A DNA stretch of 64,000 bases from JALORV01 sp035498175 (GTDB lineage: Bacteria > Pseudomonadota > Gammaproteobacteria > Burkholderiales > Burkholderiaceae_F): the NCBI GenBank assembly GCA_035498175.1, contig DATKAJ010000046.1, forward strand, positions 37,722 through 101,721, written 5' to 3'. The number at the start of each line of letters is the position of its first letter. The stretch's first letter is position 1. Shown one piece after another: positions 24,830 through 34,011 of this stretch. The notes under the pieces were generated by a model. That model worked only from the letters and a program-made list of their open reading frames with translations. It ran no database searches and had not been told where the DNA came from. The translations under genes and the position numbers were made by a program.

Positions 24830-25442
24830 CAAGAGCGACAAGGGCAATCCGCTCGATCGCCTGACCCGGCCCGGCGGGCCGCAACTGGCCGACGACGAGT
24901 CGATCCCGGTGCTCACGGAGCGATTGACGCTGCCTTCGCTCGACCTCGACATCTCGCTGCCGAAGCCGCCGCCTCCGGTCGCGGCACCGGCCCTACTTCC
25001 GCCCGCAGTTTCGGCTCCTGCGCCCCGCGCGGCACCGCCTCCGCCAGTCGCGAATACGCCGCCGGCCGCGGTGGCCCAAGCGCTGACGCCCGCTGCGACG
25101 CCCGCCACAAGCGCGAGCGTCGGCGCGGCCACGGTGCGCGCTCCATCGCCGCGGCCCGCGGCGGCCGCGGTGCCGACCTACAGTTCCACTTCCGCCGGTG
25201 GCCCGCCCGAGGTCGACTGGCCGCGGATCGAGGCTGCGCTGCGAGACGCGGTGCTGCGCGAACTGCAGCCCGCGCTTGCCGACGAAGTTGCGCGCGTGCT
25301 GCGCGAGCGCCTGCGACCCGCAGTGGACCGCGCACTCGTCGCGCTGACTGCGGAACTGCGGCAGGCGCTCGACGCGCGACTGCGCGAGGCGCTCGCGCGC
25401 GCAGTCGCCGCTGAAGTCGAGCGTCTGAGAAGCCCCAGCTAG
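24822..25442 (+). CDS. Pro/Ala-rich unknown protein between holC and valS
   Basis: A 206-aa product without a recognised family. It has an acidic/basic head of about 50 residues containing a LTERLTLPSLDLDISLP stretch, a Pro/Ala linker (about 50-125) and a C-terminal ~75 residues predicted to be helical or coiled-coil (WPRIEAALRDAVLRELQPAL, and DARLREALARAVAAEVERL). There is no signal peptide. Start ATG at 24822 lies inside the end of holC; a GTG two codons upstream is also possible. A similar low-complexity protein is common at this position in Burkholderiales, to my recollection. Confidence 0.65.
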   Translation: MSDKSDKGNPLDRLTRPGGPQLADDESIPVLTERLTLPSLDLDISLPKPPPPVAAPALLPPAVSAPAPRAAPPPPVANTPPAAVAQALTPAATPATSASVGAATVRAPSPRPAAAAVPTYSSTSAGGPPEVDWPRIEAALRDAVLRELQPALADEVARVLRERLRPAVDRALVALTAELRQALDARLREALARAVAAEVERLRSPS

Positions 25443-25555
25443 CCGCGCCCGCACAGCGCGGCCGCGTCGGCGGGACACGGTGGCCGCCGGGCGCGGCCAC
25501 GTAAAATTCGCCCTCCGCTCCAATCCCCCGACGGCCGGCCCGCGCCGGCAGCGCA

Positions 25556-28411
25556 ATGAACGACACGGCACCCACCCCGACCACGCTCGCGAAGAGCTTC
25601 GAACCCGCCGCGATCGAGGCGCGCTGGACACCGGTGTGGGAGGCGCGCGGCTACTTCAACGCCGGCCTCGATCCGGCGAAACCCGCGTTTTCGATCCAGC
25701 TGCCACCGCCGAACGTGACCGGCCTGCTGCACATGGGGCACGGCTTCAACCACACGATCATGGACGCGCTGACCCGCTATCACCGCATGGCGGGCTTCAA
25801 CACGCTGTGGCTGCCGGGTACTGACCACGCGGGCATCGCCACGCAGATCGTGGTCGAGCGCCAGCTCGAAGCCAACGGCATCGACCGCCGCACGATGGGC
25901 CGCGAGGCCTTCATCCGCCAGGTGTGGGACTGGAAGGAGTATTCGGGCGGCACGATCCTGAACCAGATGCGCCGGCTCGGGGATTCAGTCGACTGGGGCC
26001 GCACGTATTTCACGATGGACGACAGGCTGTCGCAGGTCGTCACCGAAACGTTCGTGCAGCTCTACGAGCAGGGGCTTATCTACCGCGGCAAGCGCCTCGT
26101 CAACTGGGACCCGAAGCTGCAGACCGCCGTGTCGGACCTCGAGGTCGAGACCGAGGAAGAGGACGGCAGGCTGTGGGAGCTGCGCTATCCCGGCGCCGAC
26201 GGCGGCGCGGGCGTCGTCGTCGCGACGACACGTCCGGAGACAATGCTTGGCGACGTCGCGGTCGCGGTGCATCCCGAGGACAAACGTTATGCGCACATGG
26301 TTGGCAAGCAGCTCACTCTGCCGCTGACGGGCCGCACGATTCCGGTCATCGCCGACGACTACGTCGATCGCGAGTTCGGCACCGGCTGCGTGAAGATCAC
26401 GCCGGCCCACGACTTCAACGACTTCGCGATCGGCCAGCGCCACCACCTGACGCCCATTCCGATCTTCACGCTGACGGCGACCGTCAACGACAACGCGCCG
26501 GAGAAATACCGTGGCCTCGACCGCTATGTCGCGCGCAAGCGCGTACTCGAGGACCTGCGCGCGGCGGGACTCGTGGTCAGCGAGAAGCCGCACAAGATGA
26601 TGGTGCCGCGCTGCGGACGCACCGGCGAGGTGGTCGAGCCGATGCTGTCGGAGCAGTGGTACATGGCAATGAGCAGGCCGGCCCCGGCCGGCACACGACA
26701 TCCGGGGAAGTCGATCGCCGACGTTGCGCTCGGCGCGGTGGCGCGCGGTGAGGTGCGCATCTTCCCCGAACAGTGGATCACGATCTACAACCAGTGGCTG
26801 GAGAACATCCAGGACTGGTGCATCTCGCGCCAGCTGTGGTGGGGACACCAGATCCCGGCGTGGTACGACGAGGACGGTCGCGTCTACGTCGCACGTTCAG
26901 AGGCCGAGGCGCAGGCTAAGGCCGGCACAGGCAGGAGGCTGACCCGCGACCCCGACGTGCTCGATACCTGGTACTCGTCTGCGATGGTGCCGTTCTCGAC
27001 GCTCGGCTGGCCTGAGGTCGAGCAGCAGACGTCAGGCCCGCAGCGCGCCGCGTACGACCTCTACCTGCCGTCGACGGTGCTGGTCACCGGCTACGACATC
27101 ATCTTCTTCTGGGTCGCGCGCATGGTGATGATGACGATGCACTTTACCGACCGCATTCCGTTCAGGGACGTCTACATCCACGGCATCGTGCGCGACGCCG
27201 AGGGCAAGAAGATGTCGAAGAGCGAGGGCAATACGCTCGACCCGATCGACATCATCGACGGCATCGACCTCGAGGCGCTGGTCAAGAAGAACACGACGGG
27301 CCTGCGCAAGACCGAGGATGCGCCAAAGGTCGCATCCAAGGTGCGGAAGCACTTCCCGGACGGCATCGCCGCCTACGGCGCCGACGCGCTGCGCTTCACA
27401 ATGGCCGCATATGCCACGCTCGGTCGCAACATCAACTTCGACCTCAAGCGCTGCGAGGGCTACCGCAACTTCTGCAACAAGCTGTGGAACGCGACGCGCT
27501 TCGTGCTGATGAACGCCGAGGGTCGCGACTGCGGGCAGGACGAATCGCTGCCGGTTGAGCTCTCGGCGGTCGATCGCTGGATCATCGGCGAACTGCAGCG
27601 CATCGAGGCCGCGGTCGCTCAGGGGTTCGCCGCATACCGGCTCGACAATGTCGCGAACGCGATCTACGGCTTCGTCTGGAACGAGTACTGCGACTGGTAT
27701 CTGGAACTCGCGAAAGTCCGCCTCGCCACCGGCAGCGAGGCGCAACAGCGCGGCACACGTCGCACGCTGGTGCGCGTGCTCGAAGTCGCGCTGCGGCTGG
27801 CGCACCCGGTGATCCCCTTCATCACCGAAGAGTTATGGCAGCCCGTCTCGGTGCTAGCGGCCAAGCGGCGCGTGGACCAGGAATCCTCGGTGATGGTCCA
27901 GCCGTATCCGCGCGCTCAGCGGGAGAAGATCGATGCCGCCGCCGACGCTGAAGTCGCGCTTTTGAAATCGATGATCGACGCTTTGCGCAACCTGCGCAGC
28001 GAGATGGGCCTCTCGCCGGCGCAGAAAGTGCCGTTGGTCGCCTCGGGCGACGCTGCGATGCTGACCGCGTTCGCGCCCTACATGCAGGCACTTGCGCGGC
28101 TGTCCGAGGTCCAGGTCGTGGCCGATGTCAACGCCGCGGCGGGCGGCTCGGCAGCACCGATCAAGGTGGTCGACGACTTCCGGTTGATGCTGAAGATCGA
28201 GGTCGATGTCGCCGCCGAGCGCGAGCGCTTGGGCAAGGAGATCGCCCGGCTCGAAGGCGAGATCCGCAAGGCCGAGGGCAAGCTCGGCAATGCGAGCTTC
28301 GTTGAGCGCGCCCCGGCGACCGTCGTTGCGCAGGAAAAGGAACGTCTGGCTGGCTTCGGCGCCACGCTCGCCAAAGTGCGCGAGCAGTACGAACGTCTGC
28401 CGGCGGTTTAG
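25556..28411 (+). CDS. valS: Valyl-tRNA synthetase
   Basis: Class Ia synthetase charging tRNA-Val. The 951-aa length is normal. The HIGH motif is in NVTGLLHMGHGFNHT, KMSKS in EGKKMSKSEGNTLDP, the CP1 editing domain lies between (ATTRPETMLGDVAVAV), and WISRQ-type anticodon and C-terminal coiled-coil segments (VDVAAERERLGKEIARLEGEI) close the protein. It is the last gene of the pepA-holC-valS run, 113 bases after the Pro-rich gene, and convergent with the gene at 28437. Confidence 0.97.
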   Translation: MNDTAPTPTTLAKSFEPAAIEARWTPVWEARGYFNAGLDPAKPAFSIQLPPPNVTGLLHMGHGFNHTIMDALTRYHRMAGFNTLWLPGTDHAGIATQIVVERQLEANGIDRRTMGREAFIRQVWDWKEYSGGTILNQMRRLGDSVDWGRTYFTMDDRLSQVVTETFVQLYEQGLIYRGKRLVNWDPKLQTAVSDLEVETEEEDGRLWELRYPGADGGAGVVVATTRPETMLGDVAVAVHPEDKRYAHMVGKQLTLPLTGRTIPVIADDYVDREFGTGCVKITPAHDFNDFAIGQRHHLTPIPIFTLTATVNDNAPEKYRGLDRYVARKRVLEDLRAAGLVVSEKPHKMMVPRCGRTGEVVEPMLSEQWYMAMSRPAPAGTRHPGKSIADVALGAVARGEVRIFPEQWITIYNQWLENIQDWCISRQLWWGHQIPAWYDEDGRVYVARSEAEAQAKAGTGRRLTRDPDVLDTWYSSAMVPFSTLGWPEVEQQTSGPQRAAYDLYLPSTVLVTGYDIIFFWVARMVMMTMHFTDRIPFRDVYIHGIVRDAEGKKMSKSEGNTLDPIDIIDGIDLEALVKKNTTGLRKTEDAPKVASKVRKHFPDGIAAYGADALRFTMAAYATLGRNINFDLKRCEGYRNFCNKLWNATRFVLMNAEGRDCGQDESLPVELSAVDRWIIGELQRIEAAVAQGFAAYRLDNVANAIYGFVWNEYCDWYLELAKVRLATGSEAQQRGTRRTLVRVLEVALRLAHPVIPFITEELWQPVSVLAAKRRVDQESSVMVQPYPRAQREKIDAAADAEVALLKSMIDALRNLRSEMGLSPAQKVPLVASGDAAMLTAFAPYMQALARLSEVQVVADVNAAAGGSAAPIKVVDDFRLMLKIEVDVAAERERLGKEIARLEGEIRKAEGKLGNASFVERAPATVVAQEKERLAGFGATLAKVREQYERLPAV

Positions 28412-28436
28412 CGGGAAGCCGGGGCCTCCTCCTTCT

Positions 28437-29015
28437 CTACTTGGTCGGCGCTGATGCAGCCGGCGCTGGCGTAGGCGCTGGAGCCGGTGCTGCACTCGGT
28501 GCGGGCGTGGGCGGCGCTGCCGATGGTTGCGCCGCCGTTGTTGGCGCCGGGCTCGGCACAGGGGTAGCAGGTGCCGGCACAACGATGCCCGGCGCCAGCG
28601 GAATTTCGTCAACGGCAGCGACGCCGATCACGAAGTGGCGCGTCTCTCCGAAGCAGGTGGTCGGGAGTCCGACCTTCTCTTCGTAGTGCACCGTCACGCG
28701 CTTGCCCATGACGCGGTTGATCTGGTCCGCGACCCTGTCATCCCAGACCGTGAAGAGAAACTTTTCCGGCGTCGACCCGGGCATGGTCACCATCGCCATT
28801 TCGCCCTCCCAGGTCTTGCAGAGCCAGCCCTTGCGGCTGAACTTCTGCACCCAGCCGGCCCGTTCTCCGCTCGAGTAGTTCCACTTCAGAACGACGAAGA
28901 AGTACGCGGCCGCGAGCACGAGCGGAACGATCACGAGCCAGAACAGCAGCTTCAGCCGCGACGGTCCGCGCCGCCCCTGGGCACGTGAAGGCGAAACAGG
29001 TGAAGGTGTGTTCAT
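28437..29015 (-). CDS. Membrane-anchored unknown protein with Pro/Ala tail
   Basis: A 192-aa protein with one N-terminal transmembrane segment (about 22-44, LKLLFWLVIVPLVLAAAYFFVVL). A soluble domain of about 100 residues follows (SSGERAGWVQKFSRKGWLCKTWEGEMAM, then FLFTVWDDRVADQI, VTVHYEEKVGLPTTCFGETRHFV) and then a Pro/Ala low-complexity tail (about 148-192). Two Cys in the soluble domain are well placed for a disulfide. Similar proteins occur beside TusA-like genes in betaproteobacteria, to my recollection. The function is unknown. The start overlaps the tusA-like stop (ATGA). Confidence 0.65.
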   Translation of the reverse strand: MNTPSPVSPSRAQGRRGPSRLKLLFWLVIVPLVLAAAYFFVVLKWNYSSGERAGWVQKFSRKGWLCKTWEGEMAMVTMPGSTPEKFLFTVWDDRVADQINRVMGKRVTVHYEEKVGLPTTCFGETRHFVIGVAAVDEIPLAPGIVVPAPATPVPSPAPTTAAQPSAAPPTPAPSAAPAPAPTPAPAASAPTK

Positions 29016-29251
29016 CGACGTTTCAGGTAGTGAAGGAATTCCTTGCCGACGGTTTCCTGCCCGACGAGTTCGTTGCCGGTCTGACGCGCGAACGCCTGGA
29101 AGTCGCGTACCGAACCCGGATCGGTCGCAAGGATCTTCAGCACCTGGCCGCTCGTCATGTCGGCCAGTGCCTTCTTGGCGCGCAGGATCGGCAGCGGGCA
29201 GTTGAGACCGCGCGTGTCGATTTCCTTGTCGGCGGTCGGCGGAACGTCCAT
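29012..29251 (-). CDS. TusA-family sulfurtransferase
   Basis: A 79-aa sulfur-carrier protein. The signature RGLNCPLPILRAKKAL carries the conserved active Cys in the CPxP motif, and the rest of the short alpha/beta fold (GQVLKILATDPGSVRDFQAFA) is complete. Family members relay persulfide sulfur for tRNA thiolation, molybdenum cofactor synthesis or sulfur oxidation; which one applies here cannot be told. It overlaps the downstream membrane-protein gene by four bases. Confidence 0.88.
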   Translation of the reverse strand: MDVPPTADKEIDTRGLNCPLPILRAKKALADMTSGQVLKILATDPGSVRDFQAFARQTGNELVGQETVGKEFLHYLKRR

Positions 29252-29264
29252 CAGGATCCGTTAG

Positions 29265-29798
29265 TCAGGTGACGCGCTCAGGCGGCCGCGGCGGAAAGGG
29301 AAGAAATTCTACCGGCAGGCCGCGCGCGCGCATCCAGTCGGCCATCGCGAGCCCGGTGCCGAGTGGGCACGGCCTCAGCCGGGCAGGCTCGATGAGCCGA
29401 TAGTCGGCGAGTTCCTCGCCGAGGCTGATCTCACCTTCGGCCAGCACATGGTAGGCGATGATGACCTCGTTCTTGCGCGTGAACTCATACACGCCGATCA
29501 GGCTCGCCGACGCGGTCGCGAGCGCGGTTTCCTCGGCCACTTCGCGCGCCACCGCCCGTTGCGGCGTCTCGTCGCGTTCGAGGAAGCCTGTCACCAGCGC
29601 GAACATCTTCTCGGGCCACGCGCGGTTGCGCGCCAGCAGCACCCGGCCCCGGTACTCGATCAGCGCGGCCACCACCGGCGTCGGGTTGTCCCAGTGCACC
29701 CAGCCGCATGCGACACAGCGACTGCGTTCGCGCTCGGCGACGACCTGGCGCTCGAGCGGCGCCGCGCAGCACGGGCAGTAACGATAGACGTTGGTCAT
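29265..29798 (-). CDS. NUDIX hydrolase with N-terminal zinc ribbon
   Basis: A 177-aa pyrophosphohydrolase. It begins with a zinc-ribbon (YCPCCAAPLE, then RCVACGWVHWDNP) as in NudC-type enzymes. The NUDIX box reads GFLERDETPQRAVAREVAEET, with the catalytic REVxEE core intact and Thr in place of the final Gly. NudC-like enzymes act on NADH or NAD-capped RNA, but this protein is shorter than NudC, so the substrate is open. The start is placed at the ATG at 29798, just before the zinc ribbon. Confidence 0.82.
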   Translation of the reverse strand: MTNVYRYCPCCAAPLERQVVAERERSRCVACGWVHWDNPTPVVAALIEYRGRVLLARNRAWPEKMFALVTGFLERDETPQRAVAREVAEETALATASASLIGVYEFTRKNEVIIAYHVLAEGEISLGEELADYRLIEPARLRPCPLGTGLAMADWMRARGLPVEFLPFPPRPPERVT

Positions 29799-29824
29799 CG
29801 GCGCGCGAGCGACGGCGACCGCGA

Positions 29825-30370
29825 TCAGCCGTTGCGCGCCGCGGCCACCTGCGGCTGTCGCGGATGCAGCCGCGCCATGATCAGCGAATCGACATACGCG
29901 CCGTCGCGCAGCGCCAGCGCGCGCTGGCGCCCTTCGTGCTGAAAGCCGAAACGCTCGTAGAGCGCGATTGCGCGGGCGTTGTCCGGAAAGACACCGAGCT
30001 CGATCCGCAGCAGACCGACCCAGTTGTCGGCCCAGTCGAGAAGGAGGCGCATCAGCTCCGACGCGACTCCGCGTCCCCACCAGGCCCTGGCAACGCCCAC
30101 GCCGAGGAAGGCGACGTGGCGTGTACGCAGGCTCGGGCCGAGCGGATGCAATCCTGCGCTGCCGATCAGCGTGTCGCCGTGCAGCGCGACGATGTGGATC
30201 TGGTTCGGATCGGCAATCTGCGCGTCGAGTCGCTTGCGCCAGACTTCCGGACTCGGCATTGGCAGCTGCAGCGTATTGCGCAGCACTTCCGGCTCACCCA
30301 TTAGGCGGCTGAGCGCTTCGGCGTCACTCGAAGCCGCCCGGCGATAGACGACGTGGAGCTCCGAATTCAC
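29825..30370 (-). CDS. GNAT-family N-acetyltransferase (YhhY-like)
   Basis: A 181-aa acetyl-CoA-dependent acetyltransferase. The acetyl-CoA binding loop is in VAFLGVGVARAWWGRGVASELM (R/Q-x-x-G-x-G/A type), followed by LRIELGVFPDNARAIALYERFGFQHEG, typical of amino-acid and peptide acetyltransferases such as YhhY. It starts with GTG, overlapping the alaS stop (GTGA), so it is translationally coupled to alaS. The substrate is unknown. Confidence 0.85.
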   Translation of the reverse strand: MNSELHVVYRRAASSDAEALSRLMGEPEVLRNTLQLPMPSPEVWRKRLDAQIADPNQIHIVALHGDTLIGSAGLHPLGPSLRTRHVAFLGVGVARAWWGRGVASELMRLLLDWADNWVGLLRIELGVFPDNARAIALYERFGFQHEGRQRALALRDGAYVDSLIMARLHPRQPQVAAARNG

Positions 30371-33006
30371 AGGCGCTGCTCAGCCCACGCGCGCACGCTC
30401 GCCAGCGCAGGAGCGAGCTTCGAAGGATCGGTGCCTCCGGCCATCGCCATGTCGGCCCGTCCACCCCCCTTGCCGCCGACCTGCTGCGCAACGTAATTGA
30501 CGAGATCGCCGGCCTTGACCTTACCGATCGCATCCGGTGTCACGCCTGCGGCGATCTGCACCTTGCCGCCGTCAACCGCGCCGAGCACGATGACCGCGCT
30601 GCCGAGCTTGTCCTTCAGCTTGTCCATCGTCTCGCGCAGTGCCTTCGCATCGGCGCCTTCCATCGCGGCCGCCAGCACCTTTGTGCCGCGCACGTCGACC
30701 GCCTGCGCCGCGAGATCGTCGCCCTGGCTGGACGCGAGCTTGCTCTTCAGCCGCGCCAGCTCCTTCTCCAGCGACTTCACACTGTCCTGCACCTGCGCAA
30801 TCTTCTGGCCGATCTCGGCCGGCGGCGCCTTCAGCAGGAACGCTGCGTGATGCAGCTCGCGGTCGAGCGCCTGCACGAACTCGAGCGCGCCGCGGCCGGC
30901 GACCGCCTCGACCCGGCGCACGCCGGCCGCGATGCCACCCTCCGCCACGATCTTGAAGAAGCCGATGTCGCCCGTGCGGGCGACATGCGTGCCGCCACAC
31001 AGTTCGGTCGAATGCTCGCCCATCGCCAGCACCCGGACCTCGTCACCATACTTGTCGCCGAAGAACGCCAGCGCACCGGCGCGGATCGCGTCGTCATACT
31101 TCATCACGTTCGCGCTGACAGGCACGTTGCTGCGGATCGCGTCGTTGACGATGTCTTCGACTCGCCGGATCTCGTCCGGCGCCATCGCCTTGTCGTGCGC
31201 GAAGTCGAAGCGCGTGCGCTCGGGATCGACCAGCGAGCCCTTTTGCTGCACATGCTTGCCGAGCACGGCGCGCAGCGCCGCGTGCATCAGGTGCGTCGCC
31301 GAGTGGTTGTTGCGCGTGCGCTCGCGCAGCGCAGCGTCGACCTTGGCCTGCACGACGTCGCCGACCGCCAGTGTGCCCGACTCGAGTCGGCCATGGTGGC
31401 CGAAGACGTCGACCTGGATCTTCTGCGTGTCGGACACGGCAAAGCGCATGACGTTGCGGTCGCTGATCGACTCGAGCACGCCCTTGTCGCCGACCTGCCC
31501 GCCAGACTCCGCGTAGAACGGCGTGGTGTTGAGGACCACGATGCCGCTCTCGCCCGCGCTGAGGCGCTGCACCGATGCGCCTTCGTGGTAGAGCGCGACG
31601 ACCTTCCCGTCCTCGACCAGCGACGAATAGCCGGTGAAGCGCGTCTTGTCGCCGACGTATTCGACGCCGGCCGCCATGCGGAACTTGCCGGCCGCACGCG
31701 CCTGTTCGCGCTGCCGCTCCATCGCATCGTTGAAGCCCGCGTGATCGATCGACACCCCGCGCTCGCGGCAGATGTCGCCGGTGAGGTCGACCGGAAATCC
31801 GTACGTGTCGTAGAGCAGGAAGACCGTCTCGCCGTCGAGCATCTTCGGGTCTCCCGACGACAGCTTGCCGAGCGCGGCGTCGAGAACCCTCATGCCGTTG
31901 TCGAGCGTTTCGCCGAAACGCTCCTCCTCCTGTTTCAGCACGGCCTCGATGCGCGCCCGCTGCTCGATGAGTTCGGGATATGCGGCGCCCATCTCCTTGA
32001 CGAGGTCGGCGACCACCTTGTGGAAGAAAGGCTTCGTCTGCCCGAGCTTGTAGCCATGGCGCAGCGCACGGCGAATGATCCGGCGCAGCACGTAGCCGCG
32101 GCCCTCGTTGCCGGGGATGACACCATCGGCAATCAGGAACGAGCAGGCGCGGATGTGGTCGGCGATGACCTTCAGCGAGTTGTTCGCCAGGTCCTTCGTC
32201 CCGGTTTCGCGCGCCGCCGCCTTGATCAGGTTCTGGAACAGATCGATCTCGTAGTTCGAGTGCACGTGCTGCAGCACCGCCGCCAGCCGCTCGAGTCCCA
32301 TCCCGGTGTCGACGCAGGGCTTCGGCAGTGGCGTGAGCTTGCCGCTCTCGTCGCGGTCGAACTGCATGAAAACCAGGTTCCAGATTTCGATGTACCGGTC
32401 GCCGTCGGCATCGGGCGATCCTGGCGGGCCACCCGCGACCTCGGGGCCGTGGTCGTAGAAGATCTCAGAACACGGTCCGCAGGGGCCGGTGTCGGCCATC
32501 TGCCAGAAGTTGTCCGAGACGTACTTGGGCTGTCCGGGCTTGTCACCGATGCGGATGCACCGTTCCGGCGGCACGCCGATGTCCTTGGTCCAGAGGTCGT
32601 ACGCCTCGTCATCATCGACGTAAACCGTAGTCCACAGCTTCTCCTTCGGCAGCCTGTAGACCTCGGTCAGCAGTTCCCAGGAGTAGCGGATCGCGTCGCG
32701 CTTGAAGTAGTCACCGAAGCTGAAGTTGCCCAGCATCTCGAAGAACGTGTGATGCCGTGCCGTGTAGCCGACGTTTTCGAGGTCGTTGTGCTTGCCGCCG
32801 GCCCGCAGCGACTTCTGCGACGTCGTGGCACGCTTGTAGGAGCGCTTCTCGCGGCCGGTGAACACGTCCTTGAACTGCACCATGCCCGAGTTGACAAACA
32901 GCAGCGTCGGGTCGTTGGCCGGGACCAGGCTCGAGGCCCGCACGATCGTATGGCCCTTGGACCCGAAATACTTCAGAAACTTGTCGCGGATTTCTGCGCT
33001 TTTCAT
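30367..33006 (-). CDS. alaS: Alanyl-tRNA synthetase
   Basis: Class II synthetase charging tRNA-Ala, with editing activity. The 879-aa protein has normal length: motif region HHTFFEMLGNFSFGDYFK, the editing-domain zinc ligands HSATHLMH and CGGTH, and a C-terminal coiled coil plus oligomerisation domain (GGKGGGRADMAMAGG). The start is the ATG at 33006 (MKSAEIRDKFLKYF); an upstream in-frame start is not conserved. The gene lies on the same strand as the tRNA-Ala gene but 20 kb away. Confidence 0.97.
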   Translation of the reverse strand: MKSAEIRDKFLKYFGSKGHTIVRASSLVPANDPTLLFVNSGMVQFKDVFTGREKRSYKRATTSQKSLRAGGKHNDLENVGYTARHHTFFEMLGNFSFGDYFKRDAIRYSWELLTEVYRLPKEKLWTTVYVDDDEAYDLWTKDIGVPPERCIRIGDKPGQPKYVSDNFWQMADTGPCGPCSEIFYDHGPEVAGGPPGSPDADGDRYIEIWNLVFMQFDRDESGKLTPLPKPCVDTGMGLERLAAVLQHVHSNYEIDLFQNLIKAAARETGTKDLANNSLKVIADHIRACSFLIADGVIPGNEGRGYVLRRIIRRALRHGYKLGQTKPFFHKVVADLVKEMGAAYPELIEQRARIEAVLKQEEERFGETLDNGMRVLDAALGKLSSGDPKMLDGETVFLLYDTYGFPVDLTGDICRERGVSIDHAGFNDAMERQREQARAAGKFRMAAGVEYVGDKTRFTGYSSLVEDGKVVALYHEGASVQRLSAGESGIVVLNTTPFYAESGGQVGDKGVLESISDRNVMRFAVSDTQKIQVDVFGHHGRLESGTLAVGDVVQAKVDAALRERTRNNHSATHLMHAALRAVLGKHVQQKGSLVDPERTRFDFAHDKAMAPDEIRRVEDIVNDAIRSNVPVSANVMKYDDAIRAGALAFFGDKYGDEVRVLAMGEHSTELCGGTHVARTGDIGFFKIVAEGGIAAGVRRVEAVAGRGALEFVQALDRELHHAAFLLKAPPAEIGQKIAQVQDSVKSLEKELARLKSKLASSQGDDLAAQAVDVRGTKVLAAAMEGADAKALRETMDKLKDKLGSAVIVLGAVDGGKVQIAAGVTPDAIGKVKAGDLVNYVAQQVGGKGGGRADMAMAGGTDPSKLAPALASVRAWAEQRL

Positions 33007-33087
33007 GACGGCAGGCGGCGCGGCCGGGCGCACCGGAATTTGAGCTTGCCGGGATGATACTTGCGGGCCGACGCTCGGCCGTCGAGC

Positions 33088-33852
33088 TCAGCGTGCAGCG
33101 CCTGGGTGGCAGATCGACGCGAGCGCTTCGATGGTCGGGTGGCCTGCACCCACGATGCGCGCGGCGTGCGCCAGGCCCGAGAGGCCGAACAGCACGACGA
33201 CCGCTCCGGCGAACGGACGCGCCCACGTTCGCAGCACGCTTGTGCCCGACACCTCCGCCCGACTGCTGCGGCCGAAACGCGTGACCGCGACGTCGATCGC
33301 GATCATGTTCGGCAGGGTTCCGAGTCCGAACGCCAGCATCACCAGCGCGCCCTGCCAGGGCCCGCCAGCCAGCAGCGCGAGCGGCAAGGCCGCGTAGACC
33401 ATGCCACAGGGAATCCAGCCCCAAGCCAACCCGGCGAGCAGCGCCTGCCTGCCCGACCGCGGGGGGTAAGTACGCCGCGCCAGCGGGCCCACCAACCTCC
33501 ACAGCCCGAGACCCATCGGTTCGAGCCGCTTCAGCCAAGCGGCGCGACCAAACAACGATGCACCGATCCCGAAGAGCATGAGTGAGCCGACGACAAGCAG
33601 CACCAGTTGCACCGGCAACAGGTCCACCGCGTACAGCGCACCCCCCAGTGCGCCGACCAGCGCACCCGCGAGCGTATAGCTGGTGATTCGCCCTGTGTGA
33701 TAGCCCGCAGCGAGCCGCGTCGCCGGAACGTCACGCGGCCGATGGAGCTGCAACGCACCGACAAACCCACCGCACATTCCTGCGCAGTGCAGCCCGCCCA
33801 GCAGCGCCAGCATGAACGCGGCTATTGCCTGTGTGGTCAGCAGATCCAGCAT
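33088..33852 (-). CDS. SafE/TauE-like membrane protein (possible metal transporter)
   Basis: A 254-aa inner-membrane protein with about six hydrophobic segments. The motif GGLHCAGMCGGFVGAL near residue 20 and GWIPCGMVYAALPLAL in the second half are typical of the sulfite-exporter-like (UreH/SafE) family found beside cbb3 oxidase and copper-handling genes. The paired Cys (HCxxMC) are plausible copper ligands. It lies downstream of hemN on the same strand, at the end of the microaerobic block, consistent with a role in metal supply to cytochrome oxidase (inference). Confidence 0.75.
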   Translation of the reverse strand: MLDLLTTQAIAAFMLALLGGLHCAGMCGGFVGALQLHRPRDVPATRLAAGYHTGRITSYTLAGALVGALGGALYAVDLLPVQLVLLVVGSLMLFGIGASLFGRAAWLKRLEPMGLGLWRLVGPLARRTYPPRSGRQALLAGLAWGWIPCGMVYAALPLALLAGGPWQGALVMLAFGLGTLPNMIAIDVAVTRFGRSSRAEVSGTSVLRTWARPFAGAVVVLFGLSGLAHAARIVGAGHPTIEALASICHPGAAR

Positions 33853-34011
33853 CGTGCAATTGTGCTCTCACCCGTCGCTCGGCGAGGGGCCGGGAGTGCC
33901 GTCAAGTCGGAGTTCGGCAGAGCGCGCGACCGCTTCGAAGCGGAGCCGGCTCGCTATGCCGCTCCGAGTACACGCGCGACCACGCAGCGGTCGCGCACGC
34001 GAGGAGCACGG

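Noticed and set aside
22832..25132. Long antisense frame across pepA and holC (766 codons)
   Set aside because: Shadow of pepA/holC; the translation is Arg/His-rich and shows no motif.
30847..33057. Long open frame antisense to alaS (736 codons)
   Set aside because: It mirrors a clear alaS gene. High G+C third positions create long antisense frames, and its translation shows no domain.
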